Source of the DNA: Corynespora cassiicola
Lineage: Eukaryota; Ascomycota; Dothideomycetes; Pleosporales; Corynesporascaceae
Reading direction: 5' to 3'
Length of the DNA stretch: 64,000 nucleotides
Assembly: GCA_022059125.1 (NCBI GenBank)
Contig: JAEUWY010000001.1
Location: 868,001-932,000, forward strand
Part shown: piece after piece, positions 48,150-59,600 of the stretch
Position numbering within the stretch: position 1 is the first letter of the stretch
Layout: every line of letters starts with the position of its first letter
Program-made: the position numbers and the translations under genes
The notes under the pieces: generated by a model
Databases searched by the model: none
Told to the model about the DNA's origin: nothing
The model's input: the letters and a program-made list of their open reading frames with translations, nothing else

Positions 48150-51100
48150 ACTTAATACAGCAGATAACAATTTTATTAAAGTAGTAATATTTAATTTTTA
48201 TTATAAAGAATAAAGTAAATTTAAAGACTAGCTCTTACAGCTTAACTTATTTTTTAACTTCTAAAGTAGAAATATTAAAAAAAAAACACGTTATATTTAT
48301 AGCTACGTATATAAAAAGTAAAGCACTTTAATAAATTAAACTAGTTTTTATTAAGTATAAAAACGGCGAAGCTAACGACGACGTTAATAAATAAATAAAA
48401 AATTTTAATAAATTTAAAGAAAAAATTAAATAAGTTTTTAAAGTTTCTAATAAAAATATAATTACTAAATAAGCTATTTAACATTTTAAGTAACGGGCTT
48501 CAGCTACTAACTATACTAATAAATTTTAGTAACTATTAATTTTTACTAAATAAAATAATAAAATATTTATAATAATGTACTGTTAAAAACTTAAATCTAA
48601 TATTAAAAAAAAATTTATACGTTCTAGAGCTCAGCTTAACACACTTAAACAACTTATAAATAAGTCTATTAATATTAATTAAAAACTGTATAAACTGCGT
48701 ATAGAATTACACTAAAACTAGAATCTAAAATATAAATAACGTACTAAACTAAGCTATAGTAAAAAATACTACAACGCTAATACTAGTAAATAAGTTAAAT
48801 ATAAAGTAATATATTTTATTTGCGACACTTATAGTAACAAACTAATAATTTTTAGTAATATCTAAAAAGCAGAAAAAAAAAGTAATAAAAAAATAAATAA
48901 ATTTAAAAGTAAGGCTATAACTTACTACGCGTGTGGAAAAACAGACTATATTATAAAAAACTGTTAATTAAAGAATAAAGTTATTCAACAGCTAAATATA
49001 TTATAAACTATTTTAAATAACGAATCTAACGCAGACAATAAATAAAAAGTTATTATAAATAAATTTTATAAAACAGAATTTATTTATAACAGCGAACTAC
49101 TGCGAAACAGAAAAATAGAAAATTTTTTTAATTATATTTAGTATTAAAATAAAAGTACTTAAATAGAGTCTAGAAGTATTTTTAAAGAAGTTAAATTTAA
49201 AGAATCTAGCTATAAAGAAAAGAAAGCCTTTCGCGATTTATATAATTATAAAAAATATTTAAGTAACTACAGCTATAAGTATAAACCAAAAAAACTTACT
49301 AAATTCTAGATTAACAAAAATCTAGAATAGAGATAAAAATTAGCTAAGATTTGTAAAAAAAACAGAAAAAATTTAATAAAAATATTTATATAGTAGAAAG
49401 AATTACTTATAACGTGCAAACAGTTAAAAAAAATTTATAATTTAGATAAAAAAAATTAAAATTTAGAGAAACGCTAACAATAACGCAGTTCTAAAATATA
49501 AAAATAAGTTAATTAACTAAATTTAGAAATTAGGCTGAAAATTCTACTAAATTTTAACAGCGAACTAAATACAGTTTTAAGTTTTTTACAAAGCTGAAAC
49601 ACGTAAAAACTATAATACTACTTAAATCTAAAAAATTTAAAGTATATAAGTTATTTATAGATATTCTGTAGAGAAGACTAATATTAAATCTACTACTTAG
49701 ATAAAGCAGCTGTAGAATAGTTTTTAGAAAAACTATATAAATATACGTAATAGTAGTTTAACTGCAAAACATATATATATAATACTTATTTATAAAATAA
49801 ATAATAAGTATAATATTTTTCTAGAATAAATAAAAACAAAGAACTTGTAATAAATATACTAGTTAATAAAAAATATATATAAAATTTTTAGTAAATATAC
49901 CTATATAAAAATTGCGAACGTTACTAAAATAAAAAACACTTATATAGATTTAGTAATAAGTTTTTTTTAGAACAGTATTTAGCGCTTAGAATTAATTTAA
50001 AGTATTATACGCTACTAACTTAGAAAGTTTAATTAAACTACCTATTAAGCTTAATAGATATTAGATAAAAGTATTATTAGATATAGAAGTTTAGCGTAAC
50101 TATTTTTTACAGCAGACTGTAAAGCGTAGTAAAATAAAAATATATACTTATAAATAACTCTATTTTTTCTATATAGTAACTAAAAAAAAAATACTAAAAA
50201 AAGTATTAATAGATTAAAAAGCTATAACTATTATAGACATCTAAAAATACTAGAAAAAGATTTTCTTTAACATTATAAACACAGCTATTTATAATATTAT
50301 TTTAGAACTTCTATAGTTCAGAAAGTATAACCTATATATTAACTAAATAAAAAAAAAGCTTTTATTTATAAAATATAACTATACTATTATATCAGAACCT
50401 ACGTATTAACAGAATTTAATAGTAAATAAAATTACGCTAAATAATATAAGCAGTAAAAAATTAACTAAAACGCTTTTAAAAAAAAAAGTTAACTCTACTA
50501 AATCTAATAAAAAGCTACTAAATAAAAAAGTAAGAGTTTTAGAGATAATTTATATAACTTTTATAATTTTTAAAAAATACAGTAAGTAAAAACTACTTTT
50601 TTAAAAAAAAGTAAATAACAGAGTATTATTTAAGTATTAGCTTTAGAACTGCGAAATAGCTCTACAGAAAAAAAAATATCTAATTTTTAAGTCTATTTAC
50701 AGTTTATTAAAAAAAAAACTTATAGTATTATAAGTATATTTTAATAAAAATTTTAAAAAAAAATTTATACGCGAATTAACGTTAGAAGCAGAATATTTAA
50801 TTATTTTTATTTTTAAAAAAAATAGATCTCTACGGTTATATATAGATTTTAAAAAATTTAATAATATTATAATTAAGAATAGATATCTACTACTAAATAT
50901 TTAAAAACTTAGAAATAAACTATTTAAAGTATAGATATTTATAGTTTTAGATTTTTAAAGCGCGTATAACTTAATACGTATAAAAAAAAGTAAAAAATAG
51001 AAAACAGTATTTCAGACGCGGTATAAGTACTATAAATATTTTATAATACTATTTAGTCTTACTAACGCACCTGCGATATATTAAATATTTATTAATAACG

Positions 51101-53335
51101 TATTAAAAGCGCACTTAAATATATTTATTATTATATATTTAGATAATATTTTAGTTTTTTTTTAAAAACTTTAAGGAACACATCCAGCACGTATAAACAG
51201 TACTAGAATATTTAAAAAAAACAGAACTATAACTTAAACTAAAGAAATATAAATTCTATAAAAAAAAAGTTAAATTTTTAGAATATATTATAGAAAGATA
51301 TAAAGTTAAAATTAGTTTAAAAAAAATTAAAGTAGTTAAAAACTGGCTAACGCTAAAAAACGTTAAAATATATATAATTTTTTTTAGAATTCTATAACTT
51401 TAACAGACAGTTTATTAATTATTACTTAGAAAAAGTACTACTACTTATAAAGTTAATAAAAAAAAATATACTATTTAAGTAGAATACAGACTAGTAATAA
51501 GCTTTTAAAATACTTAAAAAAGCAAGTATATCGCTATTAGTTTTTATATTTTTTACTAGTAGAAAACTTTTACGTATAGAAACAGATACATTAAACTTAG
51601 TAATAAAAATATATATTAACTAAAAAAAAAAGGCAAATAGTACTTAATTACTTATTACTTAAAAAAGTTTAGCAGAGCTAAAAAAAATTATAATATTTAT
51701 AATAAAAAACTACTTACTATTATAGATTTTTTTAAATATTAGAGAATTTATACAGAAAGCTGTTCGGAACTTACAGTATATTTAAATTATAAAAATTTAA
51801 TAATATTTATAATAACTAAACTATTAGACTACCAATATACTAAATAAAATAAAAAACTAAAATAATATAAATTTAAAATTATTTATATACTAAGTAAAGA
51901 AAATAGAAAAGCTAATATTTTAAGCCGAAAAATAGATATTACAGAAACTAAGTTAATAAATAAAGCTGCTATTTTTAGATAAGTGCTAGATAGTACTTTA
52001 AAACCAGTACGCAGCATTAATCTTATTATAACAGTATACTAATAAATACTAAAAAAACTTTATTAAATTATTATTTAGTAGTATTATAAAGATCTGTTAT
52101 ACGGACACTTAGGCGTTAAATAAATAATTAAACTAATATAATAAACGTACAATATTTCTAGATTAAAAAACAAAATAGCGAAATTTATTAAAAAATATAT
52201 AATATATTAAAAGAATAAGTACAGTATATACGCTTAGTACAAAAAGTTATAAACTATAAAAATACTAAATAAACTCTAAATAAATATTACTATAGACTTT
52301 ATTACCAGACTACTAATATTTTAGAATTTAGTTTTTAAAGTATTTTATAATATTATTTTAGTAGTTGTAGACAGATTTATAAAATATATAGAAATAATTC
52401 TATTTAAAAATAACTATACTGCGCTAGAATTAGTATAGATTATTTTAAATTACGTAGTTAAATATTACAGATTATTTTAATTAATTATTAGCGACAGAGA
52501 CAAACTTTTTATATTAAACTATTAAATAATACTAATATCAGCTATTAGAATTAAAAAAAATTATTAATAGTATGTTATCTATAAACAAATAATTAAACAG
52601 AAAGAATAAACTAGACTATAAAAATATATCTACAGATATATAGCAACTAAAAATAAAATAATTAGATATTACTATTATTTATAGTATAACTCGCATTTAA
52701 CAACAGAGAATTAGTAATAATAAAATAATTTCTTTATTACATATTACACGGGATATACTTAAATTTTCTATTACTAAAAATTAAAAAAAAAAACAAATTA
52801 AGCTAGTTATAAGTTAAGTAATAAATAAATTAGAAAAATTATAAAAACTTTATAAATAATTACAGAAGAATATTAAGACAGTATAATGTAAAACTATTTT
52901 ATATATTAACTAAAAACGAAAAATAGTATCTTAGCTAAAAAAAAAGAATAAAGTATATTTTTTTATAAAAAATTTTTAAATAATATAACTAAGTAAAAAA
53001 TGAGATTATATTAAAGTCGGACTATTTTTAATTCTAAAATAAAAAAAACTAGTTAACTATAAATTTTAACTTTCTGCTAATACTAAAATACATTTAGTAT
53101 TTTACGTGTTACTATTAGAATCTGCTAACGCTAAAATACTAGTTTAAAAACACTTCTACTATAAAACAGAGAAAAAAATTAAATTTAAAGTTAAAAGAAT
53201 AAAAGCATATTAACAATTACCTAAAAAATAAAAATATTTAGTTAAATAGAAAGGTTACTCTAAGTCTAAGAATATATAAAAACCAGAAACTAATTTTAGA
53301 AATTACTTAATACTGTTAGACTATTATTAAAAAAA
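48150..53335 (+). pseudogene. gag-pol remnant of B3
   Basis: A gag zinc knuckle at 48923-48964 reads YYACGKTD-Y-IIKNC, the CX2CX4HX4C layout with the first Cys and the His now Tyr. Reverse transcriptase at about 50770-51170 has SLRLYIDF-like, IIIKNRYLL-like and SLTNAPA blocks and YLDN at 51136-51147. The integrase core lies at about 52300-52560. A chromodomain at about 53210-53320 shows LVK then KPETNFRN. It is inactive through dense TAA and TAG codons. The frame seems to continue past the chromodomain into an unidentified tail. Confidence 0.8.
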
Positions 53336-53339
53336 GTAA

Positions 53340-53893
53340 CAGCAGAATTAATAAAGTTTATTATAAACTATATCGCAGATAAAAATTTAACTAAAGTATT
53401 AGTAGTAGAACAGTTTATAGATTAAGCAGTATCTAACTTACTATTTTTTTTTATTTCTAATATTAAATAAAGCGCTTTCTTCTTCGCACGCTTTTTAGCC
53501 TATTTTAATATTTTTTTATTCTGTATTAACTAAAATATTATCTATACTAATAACTTTTTATTTTTATTTATTTTTTTTTAGTACTTATTGCGAGTACAGT
53601 TAAGTAATTTTTATAATAAACTTACGTAAAAGCGACTAAGTTTAGTACACTTAACACATTTTAAACAAAAATTAGATATAATAAAGTAATTTTAACTAAA
53701 AGCAAAATACTTATTATAAAAAAAAAAATAATATTTGCGCGACGAATTTCGGACGTAAAATAAATATAATATACTTTAAAGTTAGAAAATATAATATACT
53801 AGTTATACTTATAAGACGCGGGGCAACGGCGTTTATAAATAAAACTACTAATTAGTTATATAATTTAAAAACAAATTTAAAAAAAAAAGATAG
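53340..53893 (+). pseudogene. Unidentified coding tail downstream of the B3 chromodomain
   Basis: A frame with few stops reads AELIKFI, LTKVLVVEQFID and FFFARFLAYFNIFLFCIN, and then less clearly to about 53880. It is related residue by residue to the tail at 23420-24000 of another B'-type element, although the DNA has diverged. This suggests selection on the protein before decay. No known domain is recognised. An A-rich tract (aaaaaaaaaga) precedes the 3' LTR. Confidence 0.5.
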
Positions 53894-54065
53894 TATTACA
53901 ATATAGTTTTAAGAAAATCTGGGTAGGCAATATTAAAAGCGCAGCTTTAATTATATATATAATTACGCGTCTAAAAAAAAACTGCTGTACTATATTATAT
54001 AACTAAAAAAAATATATAATTTAGAGCTTACGCTTTAGCAAAGTAAGCGCTTATAAGCACTAATA
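53894..54065 (+). repeat. Partial 3' LTR of B3
   Basis: 172 bp matching 47602-47774, cut after ctaata by the Mar-1 terminus. The ta at 54064-54065 is the expected left-hand target dinucleotide of Mar-1. Confidence 0.8.
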
Positions 54066-54590
54066 CAGAGGGGTGACATTAAAAAAAAGTGTATAAAAAA
54101 ATCGTACTTTTTAAACTTGTATAGCTTTTTTTTTAAAACAGCTATTTAAAAAAAAAAAAAATTAAAGTTAGAGGAATTTATAAATACAATAAGAAAATAC
54201 TTTAAAAAAAAAGCTTATACAATCTTTTCAATGTTTTAAAAAGCTCTAAATATAGTGTAAAAAAAAGTTTAAATTTTTATACGCTGTAATTTTTTTCAAA
54301 TTTTTTTTTTAAAACTTTTTATTTTATACTAACTAAATTTAGCTTAGTTTATATTACGTAAGCAAAAAATTAGAGCTAAAGTTTTAATTTAGTATAAAAA
54401 AAATTAAAATTAAAAAAAAAGTTTTGCTTATATAAGCACTAATTACATAATAATAAACTAGTTAAATTAGTATATAAATAAATATTTTAGAAATGGAAAT
54501 CTAAATCTCTATTTCCTCTGAACAAAGATAAGATGAAATCTCAATTCTCAGACTACGAAGAAAAAGTTAATCTTTTATATAAAGCTAATA
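54066..54590 (+). mobile_element. Tc1/mariner element Mar-1, left terminus and transposase start
   Basis: Starts CAGAGGGGTGACATT directly after a TA, as Tc1/mariner termini do. A leader of about 465 bp, AT-rich but still with CAA and ATG triplets, precedes an ATG at 54533. The sequence is interrupted at the TA at 54589-54590 by a P1 transposon and resumes at 56444. The right terminus was not found; the element is cut at 56678 by chromovirus C. Confidence 0.65.
54533..54590 (+). pseudogene. Mar-1 transposase, first part (split by P1 copy 5)
   Basis: Nineteen codons starting MKSQFSDYEEKVNLLYKAN, a typical N-terminal start of a Tc1/mariner or pogo-type helix-turn-helix domain. The frame is left at codon position 1 at 54590. 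The other side of the insertion, from 56444, is in the matching phase and stays open, so the coding sequence was intact when P1 copy 5 inserted. The codons are AT-rich but carry no RIP-type stop. Confidence 0.65.
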
Positions 54591-56441
54591 ACGTAAAGAA
54601 TAAGCGAGTCGCCCGGATAAGCGAGTTGCTTACTTCTAAGTACTCTAGCGCGCGCGCAACCTATACCTACAATACTATAACTAAAAAATATTTAATCTGC
54701 TTATAAAGAAGTATTAATAATTCTTGCCTTATTAGCTATTAAAAATAATACAGTCTAAAGCGTACGACGCGCTGCTTCTACGTATAGTACTTCCCGTATA
54801 ACACTTTATAATTAACGCGCTAGATAACCTGCGCGACGTAATTACCAGCTTAACTTAAAGCAGCTAACTAAGCTTAAAAAAAAGGTAATTATTACTTATA
54901 TTTTTAAGCTAAACTTGTGAGGATTCGCGCTTACGCTAACTACCGTACGTAATATAACTAATTAGTTACTTACTACGTAAAAAGCGGGCTCTATTAGTAT
55001 TAAGTAGCTTAATAACTTTGTTAAGCGCCAGCTAGAGCTTTAAGTTTAATTAACCTGCTAGCAGAATCGCCAGCGGGTTCTGTATAAGAATTCTAAAGTT
55101 ATACGCTTTTAGTTTAAGCTGCTGTATTATATAAAAAAAAAGTATAGTATTTCTAATAAAGATATGTATAATTTTAATAAAACGGGCTTTATACTAGGCT
55201 AGATATTAGCTTAATTAGTAGTTATAGTATTAGAGAGACGAAATTAACTAAAAAGCGTTTAGCTAGATAATTAGAAGTAGGCTATAGTAATTTAAAGAAT
55301 TAACGCGTGCAGCTAGATAATTTTTTCTTTTATTATCTTTGCAGGTAAGTACTATCTCTCTACGTAGTATAAAGGCGATAATATTCTATCTAGCTAGTGT
55401 ATTATACTTAACGAGACAGGCTAGATAATAAATAAGCTAGAAGTACGTTAGTTAGAGTACTTTAACGCCTATACGCAGAGTTATATAACAGAAGCCTACT
55501 AACTTCTTATTATTAATAGCTATAAAAGCTATAACTTTTTTACTTTTTAGAACCTCTGTAAAAAAAGTAAGATTATTACTTTCTGTATATCTCTGTATTC
55601 TTTACACCTTCTCTAGCTACTTAATATAAAGTATTTTTCGCCCTTAAAGCGGGCGTACAGTAATAAAATCTCTAGCTTAGCACGCAATTATATTAACTAT
55701 ATTAATAAAACTACTTTTCTGCCGGCCTTTAGAAGAGCTTTTAAATAATTTTTTATAAAAAGTAATATACGCGCGAGCTTCTAAAAAGCAGAAGTAGTTC
55801 TGTATAATCTAGAAGTAGTACTGTTAAAGCTTAATATAAAGCTACGTACGTCTACGCCAGCCTTTTCTAAAACTATCTAGTAAAAAGCTAGAATACTAAG
55901 TAACGTGTACAAGTTAGAGGCTTAATTAACGTTAATCCGTAACAGAATTAGAAAGTATAAAAGCTTATTATCTGCTTTTATTATTAAAGCGCTTGCTTAG
56001 TTTAACAAAAATACTGTAATACTAACCTATAAAGTTGTATTACTTTATACGCAAGTTAAAAACTTTAAAAAAGCTAATAAGGCTGCTACGCAGCGTATAA
56101 GGCGAAAAAAAAAACAGATCTAGTGTAAAGGGACTTTAATAAAAACTAAAAGAGCTAAGATTATTATTTAAAAAGATGTTAAAAAGTAATTAAACGAGGA
56201 GACGCGCGAGAGTGAGGCTTGCTTTAGTAGTAGCTAATAGATAAAATCGCGCTGCACGCGCTGTAAAAAGTAAAAGTATAACTCTCGTACGTATAAACAG
56301 GCAGTATAGCTACTTTAGTTACTTTTTATATTAATTTATTATAGTATTTTTTAAAAGTAGCTAAGTAGGTAGTTATGCGCGCGCTGAAGTACTTAAAAGT
56401 AGATGATTCGCTTATCCGGGCGACTCGCTTATTCTTTACGT
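54591..56441 (+). mobile_element. Pogo-family transposon P1, copy 5 (decayed)
   Basis: 1851 bp with TA at 54589-54590 and 56442-56443. TIRs start acgtaaagaataagcgagtc, with the doubled motif in the form AAGCGAGTCGCCCGG and AAGCGAGTTGC. The plus-strand transposase remnant shows YNFNKTGF near 55165 (first Asp now Asn) and INSYKSY near 55515 (second Asp now Asn). The insertion splits the Mar-1 transposase gene. Confidence 0.88.
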
Positions 56442-56443
56442 TA

Positions 56444-56678
56444 CTTCTATTAAAAATATATCTTTTATTTTAAATAAATCTATTACTAGTATTTATAATA
56501 CTATAAATCGAATTAATAAAAAAAATAAACTTTTTAATAGTTTAAAAAGAGATAGAAATCAGAATAAAATTAAACTATTAAAAAGAGAAAAAAGAATTAT
56601 TAATAGGGATTTAATTAAAAGCCCTAAGAAAACAAATAAAAAAATTTTATTTGAAAATAATTTAAATATATATAAGGC
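56444..56678 (+). pseudogene. Mar-1 transposase, second part, truncated by chromovirus C
   Basis: An open frame of 78 codons without a stop in a region where most other frames are destroyed. It begins TSIKNISFILNKSITSIY, continues KRDRNQNKIKLLKREKRI and NRDLIKSPKKTNKKILFEN, and resembles the second helix-turn-helix and linker of Tc1-type transposases. It is very rich in Lys, Asn and Ile. It ends where the LTR of family C begins (TGTGTCTTATT). The catalytic domain is absent. Confidence 0.6.
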
Positions 56679-59600
56679 TGTGTCTTATTATAACCTATTA
56701 TAGCCTATTATAGGGTGTTCTAGGTTAGCTTAGTTACAAGCGTAATAGTATATATTTCTAAATCGCTGCAAGCTGTCTTAGCAGCAATTCGTCTCTCTTT
56801 TCTATATAACAATATATAATTAGATTCTTTTTATCTGTCTATCTGTATTACTGTAACTCTTACACTCTACTTTAAGTTTATATTTAATATTTAAATTACT
56901 TGTTACACAGTACGAGATAAACAGTATTAAACTATTATAGCTGATAACTATGCGGATCTATAAACTCTACTTAGTGCCTCTAAAAGTACTAAAAAAATAA
57001 AAATTAGTACTTTATACTACAGCAGTAGCAGAGAGAGTAGTTAGAGGCAAAAAAACAACTACGAACAACGAAGAGACGATACTAAATTAGCAGGGCCTAG
57101 TAGAAATCGCGAGACTTTATCGTCACTAGAACTAGAAATAAATACTCTGCTTTAACTTAAAACGCTAAAAGCGTTAGAAGAACTACGCTAATAGTTTAAA
57201 AATAAATAATAATAAAAAAAATTATAATAACTATTTAAATTACGCTGTAGATACGAGCAGGGCGATGTAACAGCCTTTAATAAGGCTATAAGTAATATAA
57301 AAATTACTATAATAGCCTATTCTGTACTAGAACAGACGAATCTACTATACTCTGAACTACTTTATTATTACGAAAAAAGAAATAGAGTAGACTATAACTG
57401 ATGGCTCCGCGATAACAAAAACTACTATATAAAAAACTTATAATACTTTAAAGCGGATAAATAAAAAATCTTATTCAGCCTATAATATATAAGTAAGAAT
57501 GTAAAAACTTTTTAGAAAACGCATACGGTACATATATGCCGGAATAATCTATATTAGACTTTTATATAGCAAGATTTAAAAAAAAAAATACTAAAAGTAT
57601 TAGATACAGTAGAGGAACGCAAGTAATCTGTTTATAACTTTATTAAAACCTGTAAGTAAAGGCTTTCACAGTCTCTAACAAACTTTTTTAATTATTTCTA
57701 GTCTTTATAAATTAAGATAGAAGAGTTAAACTCCTATAGAATGGTAGTTGAATTTACTAGAGCATTTTTAGAGAAAGTCCGACGTAAATTATAATACTTT
57801 CTCTAATAAAATTATCTAAATCTTTTATAAGTAGAGCAGAAGGCGAATAGAATCTACAGAGATCTGTTGTAGAAAAGTAAGATAAAAAAAAATTAGAAAG
57901 AAGATAAGCAAGAATCTAGCACGCTAACAAGTTTTAATTCTACAGAGTTAAGCTAAAAAAAGAAAAAAAAGAGTAAAAATAATCTATAACGGGCTAAAAT
58001 GCTCTAAAAGTATAAAAAAAAGTCTAAGACGGATATAGTGTGTTATATTTATAAAAAACAGAGTTATATTGCACTCTGTTACCCGAACAAAGTAAAAAAA
58101 AAAACCTACCTTTCTAACAAGAAGGAAAAAGCTAAAGACTAGAAGGATTAGATTTCTACTTTTTAGCCTATATTAACTTAATGCAGATAAAAAAATTAGA
58201 AAATTTTAAAAAAATGCTAAATATTAAGAAACCTACGCTACTCTCTTTTAAGATAGAGATAAAAGGTTCTATAAAGCTAGATGCTATAGTAGATAGTAAA
58301 GTATAGCTTAATGTTATTTCAGTAACAGTAGCGAAAAAACAGAATTTAGTTATTTATTCTATACTAGAGATTATTCTACTATCCCCGAATAAATTAGATT
58401 ATACTATTTATAGGTTTACAGTTACAGAGATATATATTAAAAACTTAAAAGGCAGAATACAGACCTACAGAATTCCGTTTATAGTTACTAATTTTAAAAA
58501 ACCGCTAATATACTTAGAACTACTTTAAATTAATTAGTTTAACTTAAAATTGAATTTTCGGAGCCGAAAGATGCTTTTTAAAAGTATTAAGAGCTATAGT
58601 AGTCTAAAATATACTAAGATAGCTATAGAGAACGTAAATTAGTTTAAGAGAATACTTTTAAGTTCTAATACAGACGTTTACGTCTGTTTAATTAGTTAAC
58701 TTTAGAATACGTTAGCGCTTAAGCTAAAAACGCCTATTCTAAAACTAAAGTACTAAAAATTTAAAAATATAACCAGGTCCGATAAAGTATTAGTACTATT
58801 TATATATAGTAACTAAGATCTTGTAATAGAGCTGCAACCTAGTATAAGTCTATTTTACTAACTGCTTTATAATATATTAACAGTTAAACTAGAATATCTT
58901 CGTAAATATATAGAAAAATATCTCTAAAAGAAATAGATAAGGCGGTTGAGGTCTCTAGCTAAGGCACCTATTTTTTTTACAAAAAAAAAAAATAAAATTT
59001 TATAACTATGTATTAATTATAAAGGTTTAAATAAGATAATAGTTAAGAACCAGCACCTGTTACTACTTATAGCTAAGTTTTTAAAAAAATTGTTAAGAAT
59101 AAAATAGTTTATAAAGCTAAATATTTAGAAAGCGTACTATAGAATACGTATCTAAAAAAGCAATAAATAGAAAACAGCTTTTAGAACAAAATATAGTTAT
59201 TTTAAATATCTTATAATGCTTTTTAGCCTAACTAACGTCTCTGCTGCTTTTTAATTCTATATTAACCAGACTCTAGCAGAGCTAGTTAATGTAACGTGCA
59301 TTATATACCTAGATAACATTCTAGTCTATTCTAATACAGAAGAGGCTTATATAGGTCACGTTAGAGAAGTTTTAGAAAGACTAAAGTAGACTAAGTTATA
59401 TATAAAACTTAGTAAGTGTAAATTCCACACATAACAGGTAAAATACCTAGAATATATAGTATGTCTAGAAGAGATTAAGGTTAACCCGGAGAGGGTTAAA
59501 ATAATCTAAAACTAGCTAATACTAAAAACAGTAAAAGATATTAGAGTATTTATTAGTTTTATAAATTACTATAGGAAGTTTATTACTAACTTCTCCCGCA

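Larger units (their letters stand above)
47602..54065 (+). mobile_element. Chromovirus B3 (B' subfamily), 3' LTR truncated
   Basis: A plus-strand Ty3/Gypsy element of about 6.46 kb. The 5' LTR is 47602-48045; only the first 172 bp of the 3' LTR remain (53894-54065), because a Tc1/mariner element starts inside it at 54066. Gag, reverse transcriptase, integrase and chromodomain remnants follow in order. The U3 part of the LTR (with acccgggcaggcaac) differs from B1 and B2 while R-U5 is shared, defining a subfamily. Confidence 0.85.
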
